Shown here piece by piece: positions 18,545 through 27,772 of a stretch of DNA of 64,000 nucleotides. The translations under genes and the position numbers were made by a program. Positions within the stretch are counted from its first letter, which is position 1. Each line of letters opens with the position of its first letter. A model generated the notes under the pieces. That model was not told the DNA's origin. It saw only the letters and a program-made list of their open reading frames with translations, and did no database searches. This DNA comes from Thalassolituus hydrocarboniclasticus (GTDB taxonomy: Bacteria > Pseudomonadota > Gammaproteobacteria > Pseudomonadales > Oceanobacteraceae), in the NCBI RefSeq assembly GCF_025345565.1, contig NZ_CP054475.1, positions 2,876,006 to 2,940,005 of the forward strand, written 5' to 3'.

Positions 18545-19601
18545 CGTTGCGGCCTCCGCTCAGTGCTGCGTCGGCACGCAGTTGTTCGAGAGCGGAATTC
18601 AGTGTGCTGCTTTGTGATATACGCTGAATTTTCGCTCCGTATTGTGGATCGGTGGCATAACCGGCCTGCTGCAGGGCATAGCCATAATGCCCGGCGCCCA
18701 GGTTCTGACCGATAGCCTGCTGATAACGTTCAGCACCCTGCAGGAAGTTGGCATAATCACGAACGCCTTCTTCCATCGACGAATAAGAACGAAATGGTGC
18801 CCGCTCTTTTACGGCCAGGCCGTCGCGGTATTCATGGGTAATCACATCCACACGCTCACCCTGCCAGCGGCTGTCCGCTTTAATACCAAAGAAATTAAAA
18901 CTGTTACGACCCTGATCATCACTGATCATGTATTTTCCCCAACCGGTTTCCAGTGCGGCCTGAGCAACGATGGCTTTTGGCTCAACACCCAGTTCAGCGC
19001 CGACTTTTTCGGCCAGCGGATAAAGAGCGGCAACGAACTCTGCCGGAGTGGCAAACTGTTGCCCTTTATTACCGCTGCCGCTGGCTGCCGCAGCAACTGA
19101 ATCTGAACTGCCGGTAACCGCAGACTGAGCCCGAGGGCGAAGCTGATGCAATTCAGCATCAACGGCATCCATCGTTGCGTTGAGCGCCGTAACATGAGAA
19201 GGAGCAACCATCGATAACGGAGAGCGGGCGCGACGATCAAATAACTTACCCTGATCCAGCTGCTGGGCGTCATTTTTGTTGTCACCGTAATTGGTCATCA
19301 GCTGACGATAGATAACCTGCGAAAGCCCCATGCCCTGCTGGCCGGAGAGCGACAGCGCCATCTGATCATCATACATTTTGCGGTAGAAATCGGTTTCCGG
19401 AGAATTGAACATCGAGTCTTCTTCGAACACTTTATTGGCGTCACGCATAGACGACATCATCATGTTCAGAAACATCGATTCAAACTGCTTGGCAACTTCC
19501 ATCAGCGCGGCGTTTTTATCGTCTTTACCCAGTGTACGGATATCCTGAATAGCATTCAGGTCGGTATAAATATGGGCGCTCTGTGGTTGTGTCTGGATCA
19601 T
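18537..19601 (-). CDS. flgJ: Peptidoglycan hydrolase FlgJ
   Basis: Dual-function protein that caps the growing rod and locally digests murein. The 354 residues contain the N-terminal rod-binding domain (about 15-105; VAKQFESMFLNMMMSSMRDAN) and the C-terminal glucosaminidase domain (about 185-345; AQAALETGWGKYMI with the catalytic Glu, then FNFFGIKAD). A Ser/Ala-rich linker joins them. In Pseudomonas flgJ follows flgI directly; here a small gene, a repeat array and a MITE-like element lie between. Confidence 0.95.
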   Translation of the reverse strand: MIQTQPQSAHIYTDLNAIQDIRTLGKDDKNAALMEVAKQFESMFLNMMMSSMRDANKVFEEDSMFNSPETDFYRKMYDDQMALSLSGQQGMGLSQVIYRQLMTNYGDNKNDAQQLDQGKLFDRRARSPLSMVAPSHVTALNATMDAVDAELHQLRPRAQSAVTGSSDSVAAAASGSGNKGQQFATPAEFVAALYPLAEKVGAELGVEPKAIVAQAALETGWGKYMISDDQGRNSFNFFGIKADSRWQGERVDVITHEYRDGLAVKERAPFRSYSSMEEGVRDYANFLQGAERYQQAIGQNLGAGHYGYALQQAGYATDPQYGAKIQRISQSSTLNSALEQLRADAALSGGRNDG

Positions 19602-19701
19602 GGCAATCTCCTTTGTCAGGGAAACTGCAAGATGCTTGCCACTATTACCAGTGGGAGTTCGCGGTGTATTTCCGCATCAGCGATTTTATTGGTGGGAAAA
19701 A

Positions 19702-19932
19702 GCGTAAGCTCTGCATGGAAATACAACGATATCAGCAAAGCTACCACGCAGAGCGTGGGAGCCAGATGTGAACAGACTAAAAGGCGTAAGCTCTGCGTGA
19801 AAATACAACGATGTCAGCAAAGCTACCACGCAGAGCGTGGGAGCCAGATGTGAACAGACTAAAAGGCATAAGCTCTGCGTGAAAATACAACGATGTCAGC
19901 ACAAGCTGGCACGCAGAGCGTGGGAGCCAGAT
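19702..19932. repeat. Three tandem 82-bp repeats carrying REP-like palindromes
   Basis: Units begin at 19702, 19784 and 19866; the first two are full (82 bp), the third ends at 19932 and has a one-base insertion. Each contains the short palindrome (C/G)CACGC-AGA-GCGTGG (19744-19758, 19826-19840 and about 19909-19923). Each also contains an upstream arm GCTCTGCrTG that can pair with CACGCAGAGC. No coding frame is convincing. The 337-bp stretch between flgJ and the FliT-like gene holds little else. Confidence 0.85.
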
Positions 19933-19939
19933 CTATGCT

Positions 19940-20239
19940 TCAGTGTGGCAACTGTTGGTACTGGGAAAGCTTTTTCTTGCCGCTCTGGCGGCTGGCGATG
20001 CCTTTCTGCTCCTGCTGCAGATCTTCCAGCAGCAGCTGTTCTTCCTGCAGTAAATTTTCCAGAAATAACTGCTGCTCGTTGGTCATATCAATCAGCTCAC
20101 TGATCTGGGAAAACCACTGCTGTAATAACTCATTACGCCGCTGAATCCGTTCATCGACCCCCTCTCGAACCCCCTGACGAATCAGCGAACGGAGCTCCAG
20201 AGACAGGCTTTTTACCTGCTCAAACAATTCAGCACTCAT
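19940..20239 (-). CDS. Small coiled-coil protein, FliT-like export chaperone candidate
   Basis: A 99-residue, Leu/Glu/Gln-rich, almost wholly helical protein. The C-terminal pattern (LLEDLQQEQKGIAS then SGKKKLSQY) recalls FliT-type chaperones, which have a coiled-coil body and a basic tail containing a Tyr. FliT binds the filament cap FliD and FlhDC or FlhA. The gene sits between flgI and flgJ, not its usual place beside fliS/fliD. No cysteine, signal peptide or membrane segment is present. Ribosome site is weak (AAGAGAA). It could instead be an unrelated coiled-coil protein; the assignment is tentative. Confidence 0.5.
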   Translation of the reverse strand: MSAELFEQVKSLSLELRSLIRQGVREGVDERIQRRNELLQQWFSQISELIDMTNEQQLFLENLLQEEQLLLEDLQQEQKGIASRQSGKKKLSQYQQLPH

Positions 20240-20263
20240 ATTCGTGTTCTCTTATGTTTATTA

Positions 20264-20527
20264 GGGCCTGTTAACACTAATTAAACAGGTCTGTTATCGG
20301 CCAAAAATTCCTCAGACAAGGCGCTGAGAGTGTTGCCTAACGGGTTAAGCAAACGAACAGCAACGCAGGATGAGGGATTTTTAGCCATAACCCTTCGGGC
20401 TGAGGCCAGTTTTCCCCATTAACGTCGTCGTTCGTCATTCATTTAGCCCGCTAATATCACTCCTCTCTCCTTGTTCTGAGAAAAACTGGCTCTCAGCAGG
20501 CCCGATTCACTTAGTGTTAACAGGCCC
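20264..20527. mobile_element. MITE-like element, 264 bp, with 17-bp inverted termini and TA target duplication
   Basis: The ends are perfect inverted copies of GGGCCTGTTAACACTAA (20264-20280 and 20511-20527), and both ends are flanked by TA (20262-20263 and 20528-20529). That fits a non-autonomous derivative of an IS630/Tc1-type transposon. There is no coding capacity. The inner part just after the left end (CCTGTT..AACAGG) can form a hairpin. A diverged partial copy lies at 55493-55558. It occupies nearly all of the gap between flgI and the FliT-like gene. Confidence 0.85.
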
Positions 20528-20532
20528 TAGTA

Positions 20533-21630
20533 TCAGATAACAATCAATTCAGCCTTTAACGCACCGGCCTGCTTCATTGCTTCAAGAATAGCCATTAAAT
20601 CACCGGGCGCAGCCCCTACTTCATTCACGGCTTTCACAATACTGTCGAGGGATACACCGGGACCAAATTTAAACATACGGCTATCACCACCGTTGTCGAT
20701 ATTAATATTGGTCTGCGGCACCACCACGGTTTCGCCATCGGCGAGGGCATTGGGCTGAGCAACCTGAAAATCTTCGGTAATGGTTACCACCAGGCTGCCG
20801 TGGGTAACCGCCACCGGCTCAATCATCACATTCTGGCCGATAACAATAGTACCGGTGCGGGAATTAATAATAACCTTGGCCCGCTCTTTACCGGTTTCAA
20901 TTTCCAGATTTTCAATAATGGATAAATAACTGACGCGCTGACTGGTATCGCGCGGCGCACTGACACGGATTGAGGTTGCATCCAGTGCTTCAGCGGTGCC
21001 TGGTCCGAGTAAGTTATTAATGCGTTCAACCATAGCCCGTGCGGTAGTAAAGTCCGGCTGATCGAGGTTAAAAATAAGGCTGTCGCCACGGGAAAAATTG
21101 CTGGGTACAGTTTGCTCCACAGAAGCACCGTTAGGAATACGGCCAACACTGGGTACATTTACGGTAATTTTTGAACCATCGTTACCTTCAGCGCCAAAAC
21201 CACCCACCACCAGATTCCCCTGAGCAACCGCATAGATATTACCGTCAGCACCTTTCAGCGGCGTAAACATCAGTGCGCCACCACGCAGGCTTTTGGCATT
21301 ACCTAATGAAGCAACGGTAACATCCACCCGCTGTCCGGGCTTGGCAAAGGCCGGTAATTCTGCAGTAACCGATACCGCCGCCACATTCTTTAATTTCGGA
21401 TCGACGCCGGCCGGCAAAGTAATGCCGAATTCGGCCATCATGTTGCGGAAAGTCTGAGTGGTGAACGGTGCTTTATCACCGGTCCCATCCAGCCCCACCA
21501 CCAGACCGTAACCCACCAGCTGGTTGGTACGCACACCGGAAATACTGGTGATATCTTTAATACGTTCAGCCTGTACGGCCGGTGTCAGAACAACCGACAC
21601 CACAAACAGACAACTCAGAAAACGTAACAT
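20533..21630 (-). CDS. flgI: Flagellar P-ring protein FlgI
   Basis: Forms the periplasmic P ring around the rod. The 365 residues begin with a Sec signal peptide ([19 protein letters not shown], cleavage before ERIKD) and contain the conserved [20 protein letters not shown] and [23 protein letters not shown]-type ends. Length is normal for the family. The ATG at 21630 has GAGGAGAAAAACG upstream; an upstream in-frame start at 21663 would extend into flgH and spoil the signal peptide. Confidence 0.97.
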   Translation of the reverse strand: MLRFLSCLFVVSVVLTPAVQAERIKDITSISGVRTNQLVGYGLVVGLDGTGDKAPFTTQTFRNMMAEFGITLPAGVDPKLKNVAAVSVTAELPAFAKPGQRVDVTVASLGNAKSLRGGALMFTPLKGADGNIYAVAQGNLVVGGFGAEGNDGSKITVNVPSVGRIPNGASVEQTVPSNFSRGDSLIFNLDQPDFTTARAMVERINNLLGPGTAEALDATSIRVSAPRDTSQRVSYLSIIENLEIETGKERAKVIINSRTGTIVIGQNVMIEPVAVTHGSLVVTITEDFQVAQPNALADGETVVVPQTNINIDNGGDSRMFKFGPGVSLDSIVKAVNEVGAAPGDLMAILEAMKQAGALKAELIVI

Positions 21631-21650
21631 CGTTTTTCTCCTCGGCCGGC

Positions 21651-22349
21651 TTACAGTGGCCACCAGGGCGAATTAAGAATGCGGTCAAACCAACCCTGCT
21701 TGGTCGCATTATTCAGATTGCCACGACCACCAAAGGAAATACGGGCATCAGCCACTTTACTTGATGAAACGGTATTATCTGGCGTTATATCCTGCGGCCG
21801 GATCAGACCACTGATGCGGATATATTCTTCCCCTTCACTCAGGGTCAGCCATTTTTCACCGCGGATACGTAAAATACCGTTAGGCATAATTTCCGCGACC
21901 GAAACCGAAATCTGGCCACTCAGACTGTTAGAGCGGTCAGCTTCACCTTTGCCGTTAAATTTACGGTCAGCCGAGGTATCAGAATCCAGCCCCAGATTTT
22001 TCCAGCCGGGCACTGTACCCATCACACTGTTAGGCACAATGCTGTTACTGGAGGTTTTATCCGATTTGGTTTGCGCCGATTTTGATGACTGATACTGCTC
22101 ATCAAAAATCACCGTAATAATATCGCCGACCCGACGCGCCTGCTGGTCGGTGTACAGGCCAAAACTGTAGCGCGCCTGAAATAAAGAACCATTGGCCATT
22201 GGTGGTGGCTGCAGACTTTCAGCCGAAACCGGCGCGTAATCCGGATCATCGGGGTACACTTCAGGCTCCAAAGGCACGGAAGTACAGGCCTGCAACAGGG
22301 AGAGCATCGCCAGCATCAGGGTTGTACGGGATAAAAACTGCGTATTCAT
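21651..22349 (-). CDS. flgH: Flagellar L-ring lipoprotein FlgH
   Basis: Outer-membrane lipoprotein forming the L ring. The 232 residues start with a lipoprotein signal ([12 protein letters not shown], Cys 22 as lipidation site). The family regions [26 protein letters not shown] and [28 protein letters not shown] occur in the usual order (given here in pieces: GDIITV, then [17 protein letters not shown]). It lies 20 bases upstream of flgI in the flgF-L block and has normal length. Confidence 0.97.
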   Translation of the reverse strand: MNTQFLSRTTLMLAMLSLLQACTSVPLEPEVYPDDPDYAPVSAESLQPPPMANGSLFQARYSFGLYTDQQARRVGDIITVIFDEQYQSSKSAQTKSDKTSSNSIVPNSVMGTVPGWKNLGLDSDTSADRKFNGKGEADRSNSLSGQISVSVAEIMPNGILRIRGEKWLTLSEGEEYIRISGLIRPQDITPDNTVSSSKVADARISFGGRGNLNNATKQGWFDRILNSPWWPL

Positions 22350-22359
22350 AACAACCTCC

Positions 22360-23145
22360 TTACACGTTCTGCGTCAGGAACTGCAGCATCTGATCGGCGG
22401 CGGATACGACCTTCGAATTCATTTCGTAGGAACGCTGCACGGTAATCATTTTTACCAGCTCTTCCACCACTTCAACGTTAGAGTTTTCCAGTGCTCCCTG
22501 CTCTACCGTACCAAAGCCTTCTTCATTCGGTACGCCTACCTGCGGCGCGCCACTGGCGGCGGTTTCGTAAAACACATTACCGCCCACCGCCTGCAGGCCC
22601 GCCGGATTAATAAAATCGACGGTTTCAATCTGGCCCAGCTCCTGCGGCGTCGGATCACCAAACAGGGTGGCCTGCACGATACCGTCTTTACTGACCGTGA
22701 GCTGGTTGGTCTGCTCCGGAATGGTGATCTGCGGTTCCAGCGGATAACCGTTCACGTTCACCACCACCCCTTCATTGTTGATATGAAAGGTACCGTCACG
22801 GGTATAACCAATGGTGCCGTCCGGCATCGCGATCTGGAAAAAACCACGACCGTTAATCGCCATATCCAGCGGCTGATCAGTCAGCTGCAGGGAGCCGGTG
22901 GTGAAAATCTTTTGCGTACCGGCGGTACGTACACCGGTACCCAGCTGCAGGCCTGAAGGCAAACGGCTGTCGGCCGAGGAATTGGCGCCGGGCTGACGCT
23001 GAATCTGGTAGAGCAGATCCTCAAATACCGCGCGGTCTTTTTTAAAGCCGGTGGTGGATACGTTGGCCAGGTTGTTAGATACCGTGGTCAGTGCCAGGTC
23101 CTGTGCTTCCAGTCCGGTTTTACTTACCCAAAGTGCATTTAACAT
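22360..23145 (-). CDS. flgG: Distal rod protein FlgG
   Basis: Major subunit of the distal rod. At 261 residues it is identical in length class to enteric FlgG. The N-terminal rod signature is LWVSKTGLEAQDLALTTVSN with NNLANVSTTGFKK, and the C-terminal is VEELVKMITVQRSYEMNSK. A good ribosome site (AGGAGCTGACCT) precedes the ATG. No expansion is seen, in contrast with hook and filament proteins. Confidence 0.97.
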   Translation of the reverse strand: MLNALWVSKTGLEAQDLALTTVSNNLANVSTTGFKKDRAVFEDLLYQIQRQPGANSSADSRLPSGLQLGTGVRTAGTQKIFTTGSLQLTDQPLDMAINGRGFFQIAMPDGTIGYTRDGTFHINNEGVVVNVNGYPLEPQITIPEQTNQLTVSKDGIVQATLFGDPTPQELGQIETVDFINPAGLQAVGGNVFYETAASGAPQVGVPNEEGFGTVEQGALENSNVEVVEELVKMITVQRSYEMNSKVVSAADQMLQFLTQNV

Positions 23146-23158
23146 AGGTCAGCTCCTG

Positions 23159-23905
23159 TTACTGGTTAGCCAGAAGTTGTGTAGTGGCGGCGGTATTTTC
23201 ATCCACCCGTTTCATCAGTTTTACCTGCATTTCGTACTGCCGGTTAAGGGCGATCAGGCTGGTCAGCTCTGTGACCGCATTAACATTGCTGCCTTCAACA
23301 AAACCATTCACCAGAGTGATATTCGGGTCGGCGACTGCTGGCGGTGTGGCCGGATCACGGAAACGGAACAGGCCATCTTCGCCTTTTTCCAGCGCCTGCA
23401 GATCCGGACGCACCAGCTTAAGCTGCACCGGTTCAGCGACCGCCGCCGGGTTTTCCCCCAAGGGCTGAATCGTCACGATACCGGCGCGACTGACTTCAAT
23501 ACTCTGAAACTCTGGCAGCACCACAGGCCCGCCATCGCCAATCAGCTGCAGACCGCTGCCATTTACCAGACGGCCATCGGCATCAACGCTCAGATCGCCG
23601 GCACGGGTATAAGCCTCCTGGCCATCCGGTCCCTGCACAGCAAACCAGCCATCACCTTCAATAGTCACGTCCATGCGGTTGCCGGTTTCGACCAGCGGAC
23701 CCTGACGGAAATCACTGGCCGGACGTTCGGTCATGGCATAGGCACGGGTTGGAAAGTGATCGCCGAAAACCCCCATCGCCCGGCTCTGGGTGTAGTCCGA
23801 GCGGAAGCCTGTGGTACTGGCATTGGCCAGGTTGTTGGCGTGTGCGGCCTGCCCCAGCGTATTTTGCTTGGCACCTGACATGGCAATGTATAAAGCGCGG
23901 TCCAT
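23159..23905 (-). CDS. flgF: Proximal rod protein FlgF
   Basis: Rod subunit of 248 residues. It begins MDRALYIAMSGAK, includes ANNLANASTTGFRSDY, and ends with the family tail TSLIALNRQYEMQVKLMKR. The ATG at 23905 is preceded by GAGGCAGAACT; the longer frame to 23971 would start inside the sigma-54 promoter region. It is the first gene of the second basal-body transcription unit. Confidence 0.95.
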   Translation of the reverse strand: MDRALYIAMSGAKQNTLGQAAHANNLANASTTGFRSDYTQSRAMGVFGDHFPTRAYAMTERPASDFRQGPLVETGNRMDVTIEGDGWFAVQGPDGQEAYTRAGDLSVDADGRLVNGSGLQLIGDGGPVVLPEFQSIEVSRAGIVTIQPLGENPAAVAEPVQLKLVRPDLQALEKGEDGLFRFRDPATPPAVADPNITLVNGFVEGSNVNAVTELTSLIALNRQYEMQVKLMKRVDENTAATTQLLANQ

Positions 23906-23971
23906 AGTTCTGCCTCTGTTCTTGCAGGTAAGGCGGAAAATCCACCTTACCGAATGAGTTACAGGAAACAT

Positions 23972-23987
23972 TGCAGAGGACGTGCCA
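23972..23987 (-). promoter_or_regulatory. Sigma-54 promoter of the flgF-L block
   Basis: Minus-strand sequence TGGCAC-GTCCT-CTGCA matches the RpoN consensus TGGCAC-N5-TTGCW with the invariant GG and GC correctly spaced. It lies 67 bases upstream of the flgF start. An activator such as FleQ is expected from related bacteria. Confidence 0.85.
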
Positions 23988-24055
23988 AAACCATAAAAAC
24001 CATTATTTTCAATGACTTATGATTTATTGACGGTATCGGAGCGGAAAAAGCGTGG

Positions 24056-24099
24056 GAAAAACGGCAGCCTCTTCCGCCAGAGGGGAAGAGGCTTGCCGC
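24056..24099 (-). terminator. Terminator after flgE
   Basis: Long hairpin CGGCAAGCCTCTTCC, loop, GGAAGAGGCTGCCG followed by TTTTTC on the minus strand, just after the flgE stop. It separates flgBCDE from flgF-L. Confidence 0.9.
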
Positions 24100-24109
24100 C
24101 GGACAGTCA

Positions 24110-27100
24110 TCAGATATTCAGAATGGTCTGAGTGACCTGGTCGGTGGTTTCAATGGTTTTGGCACTGGCCTGGAAGTTACGCTGGGCAATGATCAGACCG
24201 ACCAGCTCTTCCGATAAATCCACGTTCGAATCCTCCAGAGCTGATGAACGGATCTGACCAAAAGAAGCGGTGCGTGGCGAGCCCACCGTCGGATCGCCCG
24301 ACTCAAAAGACTCGGCCCAGGATGTATCCCCCAGTGGCGTCAGACCTTCCGGATTGCGGAAGTTGGCCAGCGCCACCTGCCCCAGCGTCTGTGCCTGACC
24401 GTTGGTGAAGCGGGCAAAGATAATCCCTTCCTGATCCACCTCAAGCCCGGTCAGACGGCCGGTGGTGTAACCGTTCTGGCTCACTTCGTTGACCGCAAAG
24501 GCGCTGCCGAACTGGGTAGAACCACTCAGGTCAATCTGGAAGTTGGAGTTGCCTGGCGGATCGGACAGCGGCAGACCACCTTCCAGTACGTTTACCGAAC
24601 TCAGGGCGCCGGTCGGATTACCGTCGGCATCCTTCGGATCCCAGTTAGTAATGTAAATATCGCCGGTCGACAGCGGATCGAAGCTGCCGTCCTGATTAAA
24701 GAACAACTCAAAACGTGCCGGCGTTGGCTCCAGATTCTGCGGGAATGGCAGAGTCGGGTCCGGATCGCCGACATCAAAACCATCCACCTGAACATACATG
24801 GCCCACAGATTGGCCTCGTTCGGACGGCTCGGATCAACCGGTTCCTTAACGAAGTACTGGGTCATCACATGGGTATTACCCAGGCTGTCATAGATATTCA
24901 TCGAGGTGGCGTGGTTGTAGGTGTCCTGATCTTTCGGATCAAAAGCATTCAGGGTGTAAGGGGTAAACTCATCCGGAGTCAGTGCCCCGAAAATACCGGA
25001 TACCACCGGATCAGGCTGACTCAGGGTGTAGTTTTCATTCAGGATAAAGGTCACCACACCACCCACTGCCGCTGACAGATCAGCACTGGTACTGCCGCCC
25101 AGCACTACCGGCCCGGTGTTATCGGCGCCCTGCACCACCAGCGAGTCCGATACCACCGGACTGTCGATGCTCAGCTTAATATCGCGGCCGATTTCGTTGG
25201 TGATGACCAGATCACCGGCTGCGGTAATTTCGGCACTAAAGCCCGGCAAGGTGGTGCCACGATACGAGTTAATTTCGTCGGCAATATCTTCCAGTGAAGT
25301 AGAGGTTAATACCTGACCGTTCAGCGTCAGTGTCATATCGTTGCCAGGACTGTTGTAGCCCGACAGCGGAATGTTCATGGTGGTCAGCGCCGATGCAGTC
25401 ACACCCGGCTGCTTGTTGAACAGCGCCACAATGGCATTGGCTTCACTGCGCTCAGGAATCAGGATTTCGGTTTCTTCACCGTCCGGATTGGTCAGCACAA
25501 CGGTTTGTTCCGGGTACTCGTTATTCACCCCTTCAATACCGGTCGTCAGCAGGGTGCTGTCGGCCGGATTGGCCTGCAGCAGACCATACAGCTCAGCGGC
25601 GCTGATGTCCGGGCCGGAGGCGGTGATGTTGCTGATCGAGATAATCGAGGCTTCACCGGCTTCAGTGGCGCGCAGCTCCAGCTGATACTGTGGCGGCACC
25701 ACGTTCGGTTCAATTTCTACCGCCGCCGCCTGCACACCGATATAGCCATCAGCATCCTGACTGTTCAGCTGGCGGTTAATGCTGGCCGCCAGTTGCTGTA
25801 CCGAACGATATTCTTCGTCCAGCGTAATCAGCACAGAGCCGCTGCGGTTTTCGTTATCCGGCGCCGGTACTGTCAGGTTGATGCGGAAGCTGTTGGATTT
25901 ATCCACCTCATCCTCACCGGTAACCACAAACAGGCTGTCAAAGCCCAGAGCAGCCACCGCCTGCGGCTCAGCTACCGTTGGTGTCACTGAGATACCTTCA
26001 CCGGAACCAACATTGGTGTTGGTAAACACCAGCTGGCCACCCACCGCATCCACGGAGACCTTACCGGCGATACCGGCAGCACCGATGTAGATATCAATCT
26101 GCTGCTGAATCGCTACCGCCAGATCATCCAGCGACGCATAGTTAGCCGGCGGAATGGTGATATTGAACGGACCACCGCCATTACCCGTGGTACTGGTCAC
26201 TTCCAGCTGGAATACGTTGTTTGCCTGCACCGGCTCAACGCCATTATCAAAACGGTTACCGGAAAGGAAACCGATGCTGTCGAGACTCAGACCTATGGAA
26301 GACACCGTGTTATTGGCAATCTGCAAATAGTCGCCCTGAGTGGCCGGCGCCTGCACCTGGAACTCGATACGGCCGGCATTGTTTACCGCCAGCACCTCTT
26401 CGTTACCTGCACCGGCCGTAGCGGTGATTTGCGTATTAATCTGTGCCACGGCATCGGCAATGCTCAGCGTGGCATAACCTGAACCCGGGGCTGCGCCCTG
26501 CCAGGCTGCCTGACTCAGGTTAATCTGATAGGTAGCTCCGGTTTCGGTAGCGATGGCAAAGGCCAGCACATTACCGCTACCGGCGCTGATATCCAGCGCA
26601 CCATAGAGGTTACTCGCGGTCAGCTGGGCAAACTGGCCGGGATCGGAAGAGACAATACTCAGCGGAGGCGTTGCCGTAGTACGGGTGGTGGTTGAAGTAC
26701 CCGGAATACTGCGGAAATCCGCAGTCAGTGCGCCTGCGCCAACAAACAACAATGACCCCTGAGTGCCGGCAGTTACCGCACCAGCCGCACCAAAGGCCGC
26801 CATACTGGCCGAGTTACTAAAGGCAAAGCTGGAACCGTCGGTCGCACTGTAACCGCCACGCTCAAATACCAGATTACCGGTACCATCGGTGGTCGCGGTC
26901 AGCTGCTGCGATCCCAGCACAGCATCAATTGACTGCTGGATTAATGTCAGGGCTTCTGCCTGAGTAGAACCGGCCGGAATCGCCTGCAGGGTGATCGTCT
27001 GCACACCATTACCATCGCCCAGATCGACATCAAAGGTTTCACCACCAACAGTACCGGCAGTGGCAACGTTGGCGACGGTATTACCACCACCCAGCGCACC

Positions 27101-27745
27101 ATCAAAAGCTACCGCAGCAGGCGTGCCGCCAGTCGTCGGCTGACCGGCCGAATCCAGAATTGTCCGGGTCGAGTCAGCAATACCGGAATCGGCAGCACCA
27201 ATCGCCAGACCGTTGGATACCAGCTGTAAGCCCTGCTCCTGCAATACCTTTTCACTGGCATTCAGGTTCAGAATGGCCGATGCCAGATTGGTCAGTCGTG
27301 GTGGCTGGTTGGCAACCTGGATTCGGATATCCCCCAGAACACCATTAACCACACCATTTTCATTCGCGGCATAACCCTGCAGGCGTGACCCATTATTGGC
27401 GACCACATAGCCGTCTTTATCGAGGGAAAAAATACCGGAACGGGTGTAAGACACGCTGCCGCGATCTTCCAGTACAAAGAAGCCATTGCCGTCGATAGCC
27501 ATATCCAGCGCACTCTCTGTGCCACTGATATTCCCCTGACTGAATTGCTGGCGGACGTTATCCACCATAACACCGCTGCCGACCGGCTTAATGCCGGTGC
27601 CCAGCAGGGTGGTGGTGTACACGTCGGAAAATTCCGCCCGTGATTGTTTAAAGCCGGTGGTACTGGCGTTGGCAATGTTATTACCTGTTACCTCAAGGTC
27701 GGTCGAGGCAGCCCGAATACCACTTAAACCAATATTAAAAGCCAT
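24110..27745 (-). CDS. flgE: Giant flagellar hook protein FlgE
   Basis: Hook (universal joint) subunit. Hook proteins usually have 400-500 residues, but this one has 1211. The N-terminal rod/hook signature is MAFNIGLSGIRAASTDLEVTG with NNIANASTTGFKQS. The C-terminal region (from about 930: ATSMNIYDSLGNTHVMTQYFVK, shown in pieces SMNIYDSLGNTH and LVGLIIAQRNFQASAKTI) is standard FlgE/FlaK. About 600-700 residues are inserted in the outer domain; they are Ala/Gly/Thr-rich and contain repeated AxxIxxQI/AASINRQL followed by beta-rich segments resembling flagellin_IN. The insert is predicted to face outward and thicken the hook, matching the giant flagellin and FlgK. Confidence 0.96.
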   Translation of the reverse strand: MAFNIGLSGIRAASTDLEVTGNNIANASTTGFKQSRAEFSDVYTTTLLGTGIKPVGSGVMVDNVRQQFSQGNISGTESALDMAIDGNGFFVLEDRGSVSYTRSGIFSLDKDGYVVANNGSRLQGYAANENGVVNGVLGDIRIQVANQPPRLTNLASAILNLNASEKVLQEQGLQLVSNGLAIGAADSGIADSTRTILDSAGQPTTGGTPAAVAFDGALGGGNTVANVATAGTVGGETFDVDLGDGNGVQTITLQAIPAGSTQAEALTLIQQSIDAVLGSQQLTATTDGTGNLVFERGGYSATDGSSFAFSNSASMAAFGAAGAVTAGTQGSLLFVGAGALTADFRSIPGTSTTTRTTATPPLSIVSSDPGQFAQLTASNLYGALDISAGSGNVLAFAIATETGATYQINLSQAAWQGAAPGSGYATLSIADAVAQINTQITATAGAGNEEVLAVNNAGRIEFQVQAPATQGDYLQIANNTVSSIGLSLDSIGFLSGNRFDNGVEPVQANNVFQLEVTSTTGNGGGPFNITIPPANYASLDDLAVAIQQQIDIYIGAAGIAGKVSVDAVGGQLVFTNTNVGSGEGISVTPTVAEPQAVAALGFDSLFVVTGEDEVDKSNSFRINLTVPAPDNENRSGSVLITLDEEYRSVQQLAASINRQLNSQDADGYIGVQAAAVEIEPNVVPPQYQLELRATEAGEASIISISNITASGPDISAAELYGLLQANPADSTLLTTGIEGVNNEYPEQTVVLTNPDGEETEILIPERSEANAIVALFNKQPGVTASALTTMNIPLSGYNSPGNDMTLTLNGQVLTSTSLEDIADEINSYRGTTLPGFSAEITAAGDLVITNEIGRDIKLSIDSPVVSDSLVVQGADNTGPVVLGGSTSADLSAAVGGVVTFILNENYTLSQPDPVVSGIFGALTPDEFTPYTLNAFDPKDQDTYNHATSMNIYDSLGNTHVMTQYFVKEPVDPSRPNEANLWAMYVQVDGFDVGDPDPTLPFPQNLEPTPARFELFFNQDGSFDPLSTGDIYITNWDPKDADGNPTGALSSVNVLEGGLPLSDPPGNSNFQIDLSGSTQFGSAFAVNEVSQNGYTTGRLTGLEVDQEGIIFARFTNGQAQTLGQVALANFRNPEGLTPLGDTSWAESFESGDPTVGSPRTASFGQIRSSALEDSNVDLSEELVGLIIAQRNFQASAKTIETTDQVTQTILNI

Positions 27746-27772
27746 AATCTAGTCTCCGTTGCCCGTTCCGAA

